48,944 nt of DNA from Polynucleobacter meluiroseus. Lineage in GTDB: Bacteria; Pseudomonadota; Gammaproteobacteria; Burkholderiales; Burkholderiaceae. Of the stretch, positions 8,237 through 16,696 are shown in pieces. The notes below the pieces were generated by a model. It saw nothing but the letters and a program-made list of their open reading frames with translations. It made no database searches and was not told where the DNA came from. Made by a program: the position numbers and the translations under genes. How positions within the stretch are numbered: the first letter of the stretch is position 1; every line of letters begins with the position of its first letter. The stretch is taken from assembly GCA_945878885.1 (NCBI GenBank), contig CAMCUP010000014.1, positions 1 through 48,944 of the forward strand, written 5' to 3'.

Positions 8237-10182
8237 TTAACCAACACAACTAAATTAGTATGCGGTGGAACGATAACTCCAGAGCGGACATAGTTTGCTT
8301 TTCCAGATGCAACCGTATCCATCGTAAATGAATGGCTGGTACTTGGAAAAACTCCTTGGTATATATAAGATGATGATGCATAAGGTAACGTGCTAGAAGA
8401 TAAGTCGAAGGGTTGTAAAGCATAACCATCGCTAGATTTTGCTGGGTAACCGAACCCACTTGGTATGTTTGTAGCAGGAAGCGTACCAAAAATCGTGGCC
8501 CCGAATCGACCATAGGCCTGTTGAAAACCTGTGCCACCATTGTTTTTAATTAACGCATCCAAACAGGTATAACTTGACGATCCGCAATTTGTAATTAATT
8601 GCTTAAAAATTCCTAGTCCGTAATGGCGATTTAGATAAGCTCCAAAAGCTCCGCCGAGTGAATAAGAGTTCCAAGAAAATGACCAGTCGTCATAACTTAT
8701 TACAGCACCACTGTTAAGGTAACCAGAAATTCTACTTGTTAAAATATTACTATAGCCATTTACGACTGTCGGAACAATAATATCTTCTGACATCATCGCC
8801 GATGTTTCTTCGAGCCAGGTGTCATGGTAAACACCTCGGACAACAGCTCGCTGATAAAAGTTAATCATATGAGTAGCCTCATGTATCAGGGTAGATAAAG
8901 CGTAATTAATAGAGTTAGCAACTTGCAGAGAGTTAATAAAAAATACTAGGGCTTCATTAGAGGTCGCATATGATGATCTTTTATAGTTGTTTCCTCCCCA
9001 GAAATAACCCGCCCACCCAGCTGATGCACCAGGATTAATCGTAACAATATTGATATCTTGTAGCGAAGAGTCAGAAATAAGGCTGCTGTAATTGCTGCTA
9101 CCCCAAAAGTCTCCAAGTAGTTTATTTAAGCGGTCAAAACCACCATCAACTCCACATACAGTACTTTTAAATGATGCCACACGTGCATCAGTCATATACC
9201 CACTGCTGATGGAGTTAGCATCGACCCAAATAACTACATTTCTTCCGTTGGGTGTAGAGCATAGGCCCCTAACAGTGGTCGAAAAGGTACCCCCACTAAT
9301 TTCATCTTTCCATACTTTTGAGGTAAATAAGGCTGGTGTTTGTGAAGGAGTCGAACTAGCAAATTGCCGGCTTGCACTGGAGGAAATCTTGGGTGAGTTT
9401 CTTAGGCTTAAACTAGCTTGAATATTTTTTTTAAGGATTATATCGTGAGTATCATCGAGAATCTTTTGCTTTGATTGAGAATCAGACAAAGCAGGTTTGG
9501 TAGTGCTGGTATTTGGAGCTATGAATTCGTTGATGTTGTAAAGCGTACCCACGCTTGGTATCGTTGAGTTTGAAGAAGAGCCATTTGAAAATGTTAAAAG
9601 TACCTTTTTGTTTGCCGAAAGTCCATTTATTGCAATATTGACAGATGCTGCGCTAGCAGTGGTATTACTATAGCCCCACACTCCAATGCCATCACTATAG
9701 TTGTTTGCATTAGATGATCCACAATTCGCACCTGTGCAATCGACTATTAGGTCGCTGACAACATTAGGGATGGTAACCGGTGTTGAGGTACCTCCACCTC
9801 CACCTCCACCTCCACCTCCACCTCCACCTCCACCTCCTCCACCTACAGGCGGTGAAGGTGGCAGAACTACAACAACGCCGTTGCCAGGATCGCTCACAAT
9901 ATCTCCCGAGGCTCCTGGACTAGGAGGTGTGCTTCCAGGGGTACTCGCTGTGCTAGACGTTCCACTGCCAGAGCTGGCGCCACCGCCGTCACCGCCACCC
10001 CCACCCCCACATGAAATAAGAGTCAAGGGGATTAATGCTAAAGCCATGCAGGCGGCTAATTTATTAATTCTGCGAATATTATTTCGCAGCCATATTACCA
10101 AACCCGATAAATAAAATAAGGTCCACGGGGTTATGAAATGTTCTTTTGTGACAACGCTACTAAAGAATTTATAATTACTCAT
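8233..10182 (-). CDS. Secreted lipoprotein zinc metallopeptidase, M30 (hyicolysin)-like, with polyglycine linker
   Basis: From the ATG at 10182, which has AAGGAG 6 nt upstream, the product has 649 residues. A lipobox-like LISC places the lipidated cysteine at residue 58. That leader is long and holds two hydrophobic stretches. A Gly/Ser/Pro-rich linker follows with an 18-glycine run. The catalytic zinc motif is HEATH at 434-438, with glutamates 458-459 (DTWLEE) as the likely third ligand, a gluzincin arrangement. The surroundings (LVFFINSL, TLIHEATHMINFYQR, EETSAMMSEDI) recall M30 peptidases. Substrate is unknown. The next gene, a small lipoprotein, overlaps its stop. Twin palindromes lie upstream. 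Confidence 0.8.
   Translation of the reverse strand: MSNYKFFSSVVTKEHFITPWTLFYLSGLVIWLRNNIRRINKLAACMALALIPLTLISCGGGGGGDGGGASSGSGTSSTASTPGSTPPSPGASGDIVSDPGNGVVVVLPPSPPVGGGGGGGGGGGGGGGGGGTSTPVTIPNVVSDLIVDCTGANCGSSNANNYSDGIGVWGYSNTTASAASVNIAINGLSANKKVLLTFSNGSSSNSTIPSVGTLYNINEFIAPNTSTTKPALSDSQSKQKILDDTHDIILKKNIQASLSLRNSPKISSSASRQFASSTPSQTPALFTSKVWKDEISGGTFSTTVRGLCSTPNGRNVVIWVDANSISSGYMTDARVASFKSTVCGVDGGFDRLNKLLGDFWGSSNYSSLISDSSLQDINIVTINPGASAGWAGYFWGGNNYKRSSYATSNEALVFFINSLQVANSINYALSTLIHEATHMINFYQRAVVRGVYHDTWLEETSAMMSEDIIVPTVVNGYSNILTSRISGYLNSGAVISYDDWSFSWNSYSLGGAFGAYLNRHYGLGIFKQLITNCGSSSYTCLDALIKNNGGTGFQQAYGRFGATIFGTLPATNIPSGFGYPAKSSDGYALQPFDLSSSTLPYASSSYIYQGVFPSTSHSFTMDTVASGKANYVRSGVIVPPHTNLVVLVK
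9791..9832. repeat. Hexanucleotide tandem repeat (CCTCCA)x7
   Basis: Seven perfect copies of CCTCCA, with degenerate copies just after, encode on the minus strand the Gly-Gly run in the linker of the peptidase. Gain or loss of one unit by slippage would add or remove two glycines without a frameshift, so the repeat can vary linker length but cannot switch the gene off. Confidence 0.9.
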
Positions 10183-10206
10183 AGTTGACTCCTTAAAGGT
10201 CATTTT

Positions 10207-10223
10207 CTTAAATCGAATTTAAG
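10207..10223. promoter_or_regulatory. Short palindrome just upstream of the peptidase gene
   Basis: CTTAAAT-CGA-ATTTAAG is a perfect inverted repeat with 7-bp arms, centred about 33 nt upstream of the chosen start at 10182. It could be a regulator site or an mRNA leader hairpin. Confidence 0.4.
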
Positions 10224-10256
10224 ATGACCTTGATAGGCGAGTCAAAATGATTGTTT

Positions 10257-10284
10257 CTAATTTCGGTCATATTACCGAAATTAG
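10257..10284. promoter_or_regulatory. Palindromic operator-like site, copy 1
   Basis: CTAATTTCGGT and ACCGAAATTAG form perfect 11-bp arms around the centre CATATT. The site belongs to a longer direct repeat (about 10252-10293) that recurs 49 bp away, starting near 10301. It lies 75-102 nt upstream of the peptidase start, where a repressor or activator could act. Confidence 0.6.
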
Positions 10285-10305
10285 TTATAAATCATATGTT
10301 TGTTT

Positions 10306-10333
10306 CTAATTTCGGTAATATGACCGAAATTAG
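10306..10333. promoter_or_regulatory. Palindromic operator-like site, copy 2
   Basis: This has the same 11-bp arms as copy 1, but the centre is AATATG, exactly the reverse complement of the centre of copy 1. The centre-to-centre spacing is 49 bp, close to five helical turns. Two identical sites at that spacing suggest cooperative binding of a dimeric regulator. Confidence 0.6.
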
Positions 10334-10388
10334 ATATAAATCTAACAGCAAAGTTGCCCAAAGGTTAGGCTAACAGGGTGTTGCCTTG

Positions 10389-10529
10389 CATCTAAAACTA
10401 ATCCAATTAGTACCCTAATTTGCAACCAATTTCAGCCCAACATCTTTTTAATATAGTCCGCTAGTAAAAGATAACCTGATCATTTGGGTGGATTAAAGTT
10501 AAATACAAATGGCGGATCAGTTTTAGATG
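10389..10529. repeat. 16-bp inverted repeat pair framing 141 nt
   Basis: CATCTAAAACTAATCC at 10389-10404 is matched by GGATCAGTTTTAGATG at 10514-10529, inverted with one mismatch. The inside is non-coding. It could be a small MITE-like element or a long-range RNA stem. No target-site duplication is visible at the ends. Confidence 0.5.
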
Positions 10530-10546
10530 TAAATTAACAGTCAATT

Positions 10547-10575
10547 AATCGAGTTTCTCCAAGCCTCGATTTTTT
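10547..10575 (+). terminator. Rho-independent terminator-like hairpin
   Basis: AATCGAG at 10547-10553 pairs with CTCGATT at 10565-10571, and the 3' arm runs directly into TTTT. The stem is only 7 bp. The transcript it would end is unknown; an unannotated RNA from the 10.38-10.54 kb stretch is possible. Confidence 0.4.
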
Positions 10576-10600
10576 GAATAAAAAAATTATTGATTACCAG

Positions 10601-10794
10601 GTGAATCAATATCAAGAAAAACTGCGCAGTCGAATTACACTTTACCTACCATTATTAATAGTACGGAATTTATGAATCAGATGTCACGATTTCTGCGCCA
10701 AGATACGATTACTAATTCAGCTGCTAAAGAAGATTTTAGAATTACTTTAATTGCCAGTATCAGTCGAATTTTATCTACCGCGCTTATCGCTTAG
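10601..10794 (+). other. Two tiny overlapping frames, possible gene remnant
   Basis: A GTG frame of 24 codons (10601-10675) ends in TGA that overlaps the ATG of a 40-codon frame (10672-10794). Both have plausible amphipathic composition (QEKLRSRITLYLPLLIV; KEDFRITLIASISRILSTAL). They could be a frameshifted remnant of one gene or chance. I do not recognise a family. Confidence 0.2.
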
Positions 10795-10904
10795 ATTAAT
10801 AATTTGCATCCCTCAACTTCGAAGAAGTTTTACCCTCCCATTAATTTTTTTTTGGATTGTTACTTAAAATTTACTGTAATAAGCCAGTCTCAGAGGTGAG
10901 TTGA

Positions 10905-11165
10905 TTAAGACTTAAAAAACGCGATTTTTTTTGACCGCGGCAGGCGCTTGAGGGCTATCTCTGCTTTTGAGGCGCTGGAGCGGTCGGGATGTGGTTGGCT
11001 GGCGAGCAAAATCACGGGTCTACGGGATCGGGTGTACCGAGCACCAAGCCCTAAATTATGGGCCTCTAAGCGATGATCAAGGCGATTGGTGATGCCAGCA
11101 TAGTAGGTTTCATCGCTACACTCTAAGAGGTAGACAAACCAAGAAAAATGGGTAGTTTTAGGCAT
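10905..11165 (-). CDS. GIY-YIG domain protein, YhbQ/UPF0213 type
   Basis: This 86-residue protein consists of one GIY-YIG nuclease fold: VYLLECSDETYYAGITNRLDHRLEAHN carries the VYL/YAG versions of the GIY and YIG strands and the arginine that follows, and GARYTRSRRPVILL is typical of the small UPF0213 group. These proteins are presumed to act on DNA, but their physiological role is not settled. It is divergent from clpB, with a 74-nt shared promoter region. Confidence 0.88.
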   Translation of the reverse strand: MPKTTHFSWFVYLLECSDETYYAGITNRLDHRLEAHNLGLGARYTRSRRPVILLASQPHPDRSSASKAEIALKRLPRSKKIAFFKS

Positions 11166-11172
11166 ATTTCAG

Positions 11173-11200
11173 CTTGCAATTAGGTGATTTGCCCTTATAT
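11173..11200 (+). promoter_or_regulatory. Sigma32 (RpoH)-like heat-shock promoter of clpB
   Basis: CTTGCA at 11173-11178, a 13-nt spacer, and CCCTTATAT at 11192-11200 fit the heat-shock consensus CTTGAA-N13/14-CCCCATNT with few mismatches. The -10 element ends 39 nt before the clpB ATG, and ClpB is a classic RpoH target, which supports the call. Confidence 0.6.
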
Positions 11201-11239
11201 TCTCATATGATATTAATTTTTGTAGCTTTAAGGTAAATC

Positions 11240-13849
11240 ATGAGAATCGATAAATTAACCAGTAAATTTCAGGAGGCGCTAAACGAGGCGCAAAGCATTG
11301 CTTTATCTAAAGACAATCAATACATTGAGCCAGCGCATTTGCTCATGGCCATGTTGCGCGAGCGAGATGGCGCAGCAAGAAGCTTATTAACCCGCGCTGG
11401 AGTCAATGTTGCCGGATTAGAAAAAGCGACTCAAAAAGTCATTGATGGTTTTCCTGAGGTACAGGGAACCAATGGCGAAATTCAGGTTGGCCGTGATTTA
11501 TCGGGCTGGCTTAATCTCGCCGAAAAAGAAGCCAACAAGCGCGGCGATCAATTTATTGCTGGCGAACTTTTTTTATTGGTGATTGCTGATGATAAGGGTG
11601 CGCTAGGCAAAGCTGCTCGCGAAAATGGTTTAACCCGTAAAGCCTTAGAAGCTGCAATTGATGTGGTCCGAGGAGGAGAGTCTGTGAATAGTGCCGATGC
11701 TGAAGGACAACGCGAAGCCTTAAAAAAATATACTTTAGATTTAACTGAGCGGGCGCGTCTTGGCAAACTCGACCCTGTAATTGGGCGGGATGATGAGATT
11801 CGCCGCACGATTCAAATTTTGCAGCGCCGGGGTAAAAATAATCCCGTCTTAATTGGTGAGCCAGGGGTTGGCAAGACCGCTATTGTTGAAGGTTTGGCAC
11901 AACGCATTGTTAATGGTGAAGTGCCAGAAACTTTAAAAAACAAACGGGTTTTAGTATTAGATATGGCCCTTCTATTAGCAGGCGCTAAATACCGTGGCGA
12001 ATTTGAAGAGCGTTTAAAGGCTGTGCTGAACGATGTTGCCAAGGATGAAGGTAATACCATTATCTTTATCGACGAAATTCATACGATGGTAGGAGCAGGC
12101 AAGGCCGACGGGGCAATGGATGCAGGCAATATGCTTAAGCCTGCATTAGCGCGCGGTGAATTGCATTGCATTGGTGCAACCACCCTCGATGAATATCGTA
12201 AGTACATTGAGAAAGATGCTGCATTAGAGCGACGCTTCCAAAAAGTGATGGTGGATGAGCCGAGTGTTGAGGCGACGATTGCGATTTTGCGTGGTTTACA
12301 AGAGCGCTATGAATTACATCATGGCATTGAAATTACCGATCCAGCAATTGTTGCTGCAGCCGAGTTGTCACATCGTTATATTACCGATCGTTTCTTGCCG
12401 GATAAGGCTATCGATTTAATCGATGAGGCAGGCTCCCGTATTCGTATGGAAATCGACTCTAAACCAGAGGTGATGGATAAATTAGAGCGCCGCCTCATTC
12501 AGCTCAAAATTGAACGCGAAGCAGTGAAGAAAGAGAAAGATGAGGCATCAAAAAAACGCTTAGATCTGATTGAGGAAGAAATCAAGCGTTTGGGCGCTGA
12601 ATATGCCGATTTAGAAGAAATCTGGAAAGCGGAAAAGGGCGCAGTATTAGGCGCCGCTACCTTGAAAGAGGAAATTGAAAAGGTTAAAGCGGAAATTACC
12701 AAGTTGCAGCGTGAAGGTAAATTAGAGCAAGTAGCCGAGCTGCAGTACGGCAAATTACCTGAGTTAGAGCAGAAGTTAAAGTCTGCTGCGGCAGCAGAGG
12801 CTAAAGGTGATAAAGATGGCGTAGTTAAAAATAAACTCTTACGCACTCAGGTTGGAGCCGAAGAAATTGCTGAAGTCGTATCGCGTGCTACTGGCATCCC
12901 AGTGTCAAAAATGATGCAAGGTGAGCGCGATAAATTATTAAAAATGGAAGAGTTGTTGCATAAGCGCGTCGTGGGCCAAGAAGAGGCGATACGGGCTGTC
13001 TCTGATGCTATTCGTCGTTCACGTGCTGGTTTATCAGAAGAGAATAGGCCTTATGGGTCATTTTTATTTTTAGGCCCAACGGGCGTAGGTAAAACCGAAC
13101 TCTGTAAAGCACTTGCTGGTTTCTTGTTTGATAGTGAAGATCATTTAATTCGTATTGATATGAGTGAGTTCATGGAAAAACATAGCGTGGCACGCTTAAT
13201 TGGTGCACCTCCTGGCTATGTGGGTTACGAAGAGGGTGGCTACCTTACCGAGCAAGTAAGACGCAAACCCTATAGTGTGATTTTGTTTGATGAAATTGAG
13301 AAAGCTCACCCTGATGTATTCAATGTACTTTTACAGGTATTAGATGATGGCCGTTTAACTGATGGGCAAGGCAGAACAGTAGACTTTAAAAATACCGTGA
13401 TTGTGATGACGAGTAATATTGGCTCGCATTTAATTCAATCGATGTCGAGCGAAGGCAAGAAACAGGCAGCTATCAAAGAAGCTGTCTTCGGTGAATTAAA
13501 AAATCATTTTCGTCCTGAGTTTTTGAATCGGATTGACGAAATTGTGGTGTTCCATGGGCTTGATAAAAAGAATATCGCTTCAATTGCGAAGATTCTCTTA
13601 AAAAACCTAGCGGGTCGTTTAGCTAAGGTGGATATGCAGCTTGAAGTGAGTGATGCTGCTTTAGATAAGATTGCTGAAGTGGGCTTCGATCCCGTCTTTG
13701 GTGCGCGACCTTTAAAGCGGGCCATTCAACAATACATTGAGAACCCAGTTTCTAAAATGATTCTGGAAGGCACCTTTGGACCGAAGGACATAGTGCCAGT
13801 TGACGTGGATAAAAAGGGTGAATTTAGCTTTAAGCGGCAAGTGCATTAA
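11240..13849 (+). CDS. clpB: ClpB disaggregase (Hsp100)
   Basis: This cytoplasmic AAA+ hexamer, with DnaK, pulls proteins out of aggregates after heat stress. At 869 residues it has the full ClpB order: Clp N-domain (1-145), first AAA+ module with GEPGVGKTA and the Walker B strand [15 protein letters not shown], the ClpB-specific middle coiled coil (about 410-530, rich in E/K/L), and the second AAA+ module with [23 protein letters not shown] and the arginine-rich [13 protein letters not shown]. The RBS AAGG lies 7 nt before the ATG. It is transcribed alone from a sigma32-like promoter. Confidence 0.98.
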   Translation: MRIDKLTSKFQEALNEAQSIALSKDNQYIEPAHLLMAMLRERDGAARSLLTRAGVNVAGLEKATQKVIDGFPEVQGTNGEIQVGRDLSGWLNLAEKEANKRGDQFIAGELFLLVIADDKGALGKAARENGLTRKALEAAIDVVRGGESVNSADAEGQREALKKYTLDLTERARLGKLDPVIGRDDEIRRTIQILQRRGKNNPVLIGEPGVGKTAIVEGLAQRIVNGEVPETLKNKRVLVLDMALLLAGAKYRGEFEERLKAVLNDVAKDEGNTIIFIDEIHTMVGAGKADGAMDAGNMLKPALARGELHCIGATTLDEYRKYIEKDAALERRFQKVMVDEPSVEATIAILRGLQERYELHHGIEITDPAIVAAAELSHRYITDRFLPDKAIDLIDEAGSRIRMEIDSKPEVMDKLERRLIQLKIEREAVKKEKDEASKKRLDLIEEEIKRLGAEYADLEEIWKAEKGAVLGAATLKEEIEKVKAEITKLQREGKLEQVAELQYGKLPELEQKLKSAAAAEAKGDKDGVVKNKLLRTQVGAEEIAEVVSRATGIPVSKMMQGERDKLLKMEELLHKRVVGQEEAIRAVSDAIRRSRAGLSEENRPYGSFLFLGPTGVGKTELCKALAGFLFDSEDHLIRIDMSEFMEKHSVARLIGAPPGYVGYEEGGYLTEQVRRKPYSVILFDEIEKAHPDVFNVLLQVLDDGRLTDGQGRTVDFKNTVIVMTSNIGSHLIQSMSSEGKKQAAIKEAVFGELKNHFRPEFLNRIDEIVVFHGLDKKNIASIAKILLKNLAGRLAKVDMQLEVSDAALDKIAEVGFDPVFGARPLKRAIQQYIENPVSKMILEGTFGPKDIVPVDVDKKGEFSFKRQVH

Positions 13850-13860
13850 GCTTGAGGGCT

Positions 13861-13881
13861 CCATTCCACGATGTGGAATGG
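13861..13881 (+). terminator. Hairpin after clpB
   Basis: CCATTCCAC at 13861-13869 and GTGGAATGG at 13873-13881 make a perfect 9-bp stem with a GAT loop, 12 nt after the clpB stop. The tail (CATTTCCC) is only weakly T-rich, so it may terminate poorly or serve to stabilise the 3' end. Confidence 0.5.
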
Positions 13882-14094
13882 CATTTCCCTGGCTAAAACG
13901 GGACGCACTAATCCCGTAGGAATCTATTTCAAGCACTGAATTATCATTTCATATAGTGAATTATTACCTATAAGTTATTGATAATATTAAATTAATTATT
14001 TTTCATTTCGGTTGTTATATCGCTTGCAACTTCGCTCGTAGTCTTTACACTCTTATATAAGACATAAGACTGATTTTATTTAACCAAGGAGAGC

Positions 14095-15396
14095 ATGATG
14101 AGTGCACGCAAAGAACAGGCAGCAGCAATTCAAAAAGATTGGGATACCAACCCACGCTGGCAGGGCATTAAGCGTGGGTATACCGCTGATGATGTAGTGC
14201 GTTTACGTGGCTCACTCAAAATTGAACACACCCTCGCGAAGACTGGTGCTGAGAAATTATGGAATCTAGTTAATAACGAAGCGTATATCAGCACTTTGGG
14301 GGCATTAACCGGCGGACAGGCCATGCAACAAGTGAAGGCCGGTATTAAAGCGATTTACCTATCGGGTTGGCAAGTAGCAGCCGACAATAATTCGTATGCG
14401 GCAATGTATCCAGACCAATCTTTATACCCAGTCGACTCTGTGCCAAAAGTTGTAGAACGCATTAATAATACCTTTGAGCGTGCTGATCAGATTCAGTGGT
14501 CAAAGGGCATTAATCCTGGTGACCCGGGATATATCGATTACTATGCGCCGATCGTAGCAGACGCTGAGGCTGGTTTTGGCGGCGTATTAAATGCATATGA
14601 ATTAAGCAAGGCTTTAATTAAGAGTGGTGCAGCTGCAGTGCATTTTGAAGATCAATTATCTTCAGTGAAGAAGTGTGGTCACTTGGGTGGAAAAGTATTA
14701 TTGCCTACCCAAGAATCAGTACAGAAACTGATTTCAGCACGCTTGGCAGCCGATGTGATGGGTACCCCGACAATTATTTTGGCCCGTACTGATGCCGAAG
14801 CAGCCGACTTAATTACTTCAGACTACGATGCAAATGATAAGCCCTTCCTTACCGGTGAACGCACTCCTGAAGGCTTTTATAAAACCCGTAAAGGGTTGGA
14901 TCAAGCAATATCAAGAGGTTTAGCTTACGCTGCCTATGCCGACATGGTGTGGTGTGAAACTGGTACGCCTGATTTGGATTTTGCCCGTAAGTTTGCTGAA
15001 GCAGTACGCGCTAAATTCCCCGGAAAAATGTTGGCTTATAACTGTTCGCCTTCATTTAACTGGAAAAAGAATTTAGATGATGCAACGATTGCAAAGTTCC
15101 AGCGTGAATTAGGCGCAATGGGTTACAAGTACCAATTTATCACCTTAGCTGGTATTCATTCGATGTGGTACAACATGTTTGACTTAGCACAAGACTATGC
15201 TGCACGCGGTATGACGGCTTATGTTGAAAAAGTGCAAGAGCCAGAATTTGCTGCACGTGAGCGGGGTTATACCTTCGTCTCACATCAGCAAGAAGTTGGT
15301 ACAGGTTATTTTGATGATGTAACGACTGTCATTCAGGGTGGAAAATCTTCAGTAACGGCTTTAACGGGATCAACCGAAGAAGAGCAATTCCACTAA
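14095..15396 (+). CDS. aceA: Isocitrate lyase
   Basis: This enzyme cleaves isocitrate to succinate and glyoxylate, the first step of the glyoxylate shunt used for growth on acetate and fatty acids. At 433 residues it matches bacterial Ace[12 protein letters not shown] holds the catalytic cysteine, and the [22 protein letters not shown] ([13 protein letters not shown]), [10 protein letters not shown] and [11 protein letters not shown] segments are all present. Two ATGs lie in tandem; AAGGAG is 3 nt before the first and 6 nt before the second (14098), so the second may be the true start. Malate synthase is not in the window. A strong terminator follows. Confidence 0.97.
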   Translation: MMSARKEQAAAIQKDWDTNPRWQGIKRGYTADDVVRLRGSLKIEHTLAKTGAEKLWNLVNNEAYISTLGALTGGQAMQQVKAGIKAIYLSGWQVAADNNSYAAMYPDQSLYPVDSVPKVVERINNTFERADQIQWSKGINPGDPGYIDYYAPIVADAEAGFGGVLNAYELSKALIKSGAAAVHFEDQLSSVKKCGHLGGKVLLPTQESVQKLISARLAADVMGTPTIILARTDAEAADLITSDYDANDKPFLTGERTPEGFYKTRKGLDQAISRGLAYAAYADMVWCETGTPDLDFARKFAEAVRAKFPGKMLAYNCSPSFNWKKNLDDATIAKFQRELGAMGYKYQFITLAGIHSMWYNMFDLAQDYAARGMTAYVEKVQEPEFAARERGYTFVSHQQEVGTGYFDDVTTVIQGGKSSVTALTGSTEEEQFH

Positions 15397-15451
15397 ATTT
15401 AGCTTCCTAAAGTAAGCGCTAAACCGTAAAAGCGCCTAAAGGCGTTGTGAT

Positions 15452-15493
15452 GGCGCTCAAGAAACCTTACAAGGGTGACTTGAGCGCCTTTTT
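15452..15493 (+). terminator. Rho-independent terminator after aceA
   Basis: GGCGCTCAAG at 15452-15461 and CTTGAGCGCC at 15479-15488 form a perfect 10-bp stem, followed by TTTTT. A small CGCC/GGCG hairpin sits just upstream. Confidence 0.88.
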
Positions 15494-15510
15494 CTATTAC
15501 ATTCTTAGGT

Positions 15511-15939
15511 ATGGCTAATTGCGTATTGTGCGAAGACGAAGGCGGCATCGTTATCTGGAGCGGTGATGATTGTCGCGTAGTGCAAGTGGTTGACCCGGAC
15601 TTGCCTGGTTTATGCCGAGTAATCTGGAATCGGCATGTTGCGGAAATGACTGAACTTAGTTATTCTGAGCGTGAAATTTTCATGACAATCGTATTTGCAG
15701 TTGAAGAAGCAATACGCCATGTGATGCAGCCTACTAAAATCAATTTAGCTTCATTGGGAAATCAAGTGCCTCATCTGCATTGGCATATTATTCCGCGTTA
15801 CGAGGATGACCCATTTTTCCCTGAATCGATTTGGTCGCAACGTAAACGGGGCGAAAAAAATACTCTAGGCATTGCTCGACAACAGTTAGCTTTAAAACTT
15901 CCCCAGATCATTCGGGAAACCATTGCTAATTTACATTAG
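15511..15939 (+). CDS. HIT-family protein (histidine triad hydrolase)
   Basis: This 142-residue cytoplasmic protein has the histidine triad HLHWHII (His88, His90, His92) expected of a nucleotide phosphoramidase or nucleotide hydrolase, an N-terminal CVLCEDEGG segment, and a basic C-terminal half. The substrate cannot be told from sequence. It starts 17 nt after the aceA terminator with only a weak ribosome site and converges on pxpA. Confidence 0.9.
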   Translation: MANCVLCEDEGGIVIWSGDDCRVVQVVDPDLPGLCRVIWNRHVAEMTELSYSEREIFMTIVFAVEEAIRHVMQPTKINLASLGNQVPHLHWHIIPRYEDDPFFPESIWSQRKRGEKNTLGIARQQLALKLPQIIRETIANLH

Positions 15940-15955
15940 CACTTACATTGTCAAC

Positions 15956-16696
15956 TTAGCCCTCAGCGAGTAGTTGTTTAGCGATTGCCTTGGCAAATTC
16001 CAGTGCATGAGGGTTGTCGCCATGGATACACAGCGTGTCTGCTTGTAAGTGAATAGTGGTGCCATCGATCGTTTGCACGGTTCCTTGGTGGGCCATAGCG
16101 ATAGCTTGTGCCAGGGCTTCAGCTTCATCTGTAAGAAGCGCTCGAGGATTGGTACGAGGCACCAATAAGCCGCTGGCCAAATAACGCCGATCGGCAAAGA
16201 CCTCTTGCCATATAGGCACTTTAAATTCTGCGGCAGCCTGTACAAAACAGCTTGATGCTAAGCCGTACAAGATGATATCGTCGCCAAGATCGTGGATAGC
16301 TCGAGCAATACCGCGCGCCAATTCAATATCTTTAACGGCCTGATTATATAAAGCACCATGGGGCTTAACATGATGTAATTTCGCGCCCGCAGCATGAGTG
16401 AATGCCTGCAAAGCACCAGCTTGGTACATGACAAAATCGTATGCATCTTCAGCAGTAATGACCATTTCTCGTCGCCCAAAACCATTTAAGTCTGGCAAGC
16501 CCGGATGAGCGCCAATGTGGACATTTTTGGCCACCGCCGCAGTAACTAAGTTACGCATTCTGCGGGCATCGCCAGCATGCCAGCCACAGGCAATATTGGT
16601 CGAGCTAATATAGTCGAGCAACTCGAGATCATTGCCCATATCCCATACGCCATAGCCTTCACCCATATCGCTATTCAGATCAATCTGTTGGTTCAT
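15956..16696 (-). CDS. pxpA: 5-oxoprolinase subunit PxpA (LamB/YcsF family)
   Basis: PxpA works with PxpB and PxpC in the ATP-dependent opening of 5-oxoproline (pyroglutamate) to glutamate. The 246-residue chain opens with the family signature DLNSDMGEGYG and continues with NIACGWHAGDA, IGAHPGLPD, HHVKPHGALYN and CIHGDNPHA. A longer frame begins at 16711, but GGAGG lies 8 nt before the ATG at 16696, which I take as the start. It overlaps the pxpBC stop by 17 nt and is the last gene of the dctP-dctQ-dctM-pxpBC-pxpA operon. Confidence 0.95.
   Translation of the reverse strand: MNQQIDLNSDMGEGYGVWDMGNDLELLDYISSTNIACGWHAGDARRMRNLVTAAVAKNVHIGAHPGLPDLNGFGRREMVITAEDAYDFVMYQAGALQAFTHAAGAKLHHVKPHGALYNQAVKDIELARGIARAIHDLGDDIILYGLASSCFVQAAAEFKVPIWQEVFADRRYLASGLLVPRTNPRALLTDEAEALAQAIAMAHQGTVQTIDGTTIHLQADTLCIHGDNPHALEFAKAIAKQLLAEG

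Larger units (their letters stand above)
10183..10904. other. Gene-poor, repeat-rich stretch upstream of the peptidase gene
   Basis: About 720 nt with no convincing gene. It holds a palindrome close to the peptidase start, twin 28-bp palindromes, a 16-bp inverted repeat pair framing 141 nt, a terminator-like hairpin, and two tiny overlapping frames (10601-10794). It probably combines the peptidase control region with the remains of a lost gene or small element. Confidence 0.55.

Noticed and set aside
9701..10114. Plus-strand 137-codon frame very rich in proline
   Set aside because: It is the antisense of the polyglycine linker of the peptidase; the proline run is the complement of the CCTCCA repeat.
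6210..11000. Integrated genetic element with tRNA-Ser as attachment site
   Set aside because: There is no integrase or transposase gene, and no second copy of the tRNA 3' end was seen by eye; the idea is only kept as a possibility.
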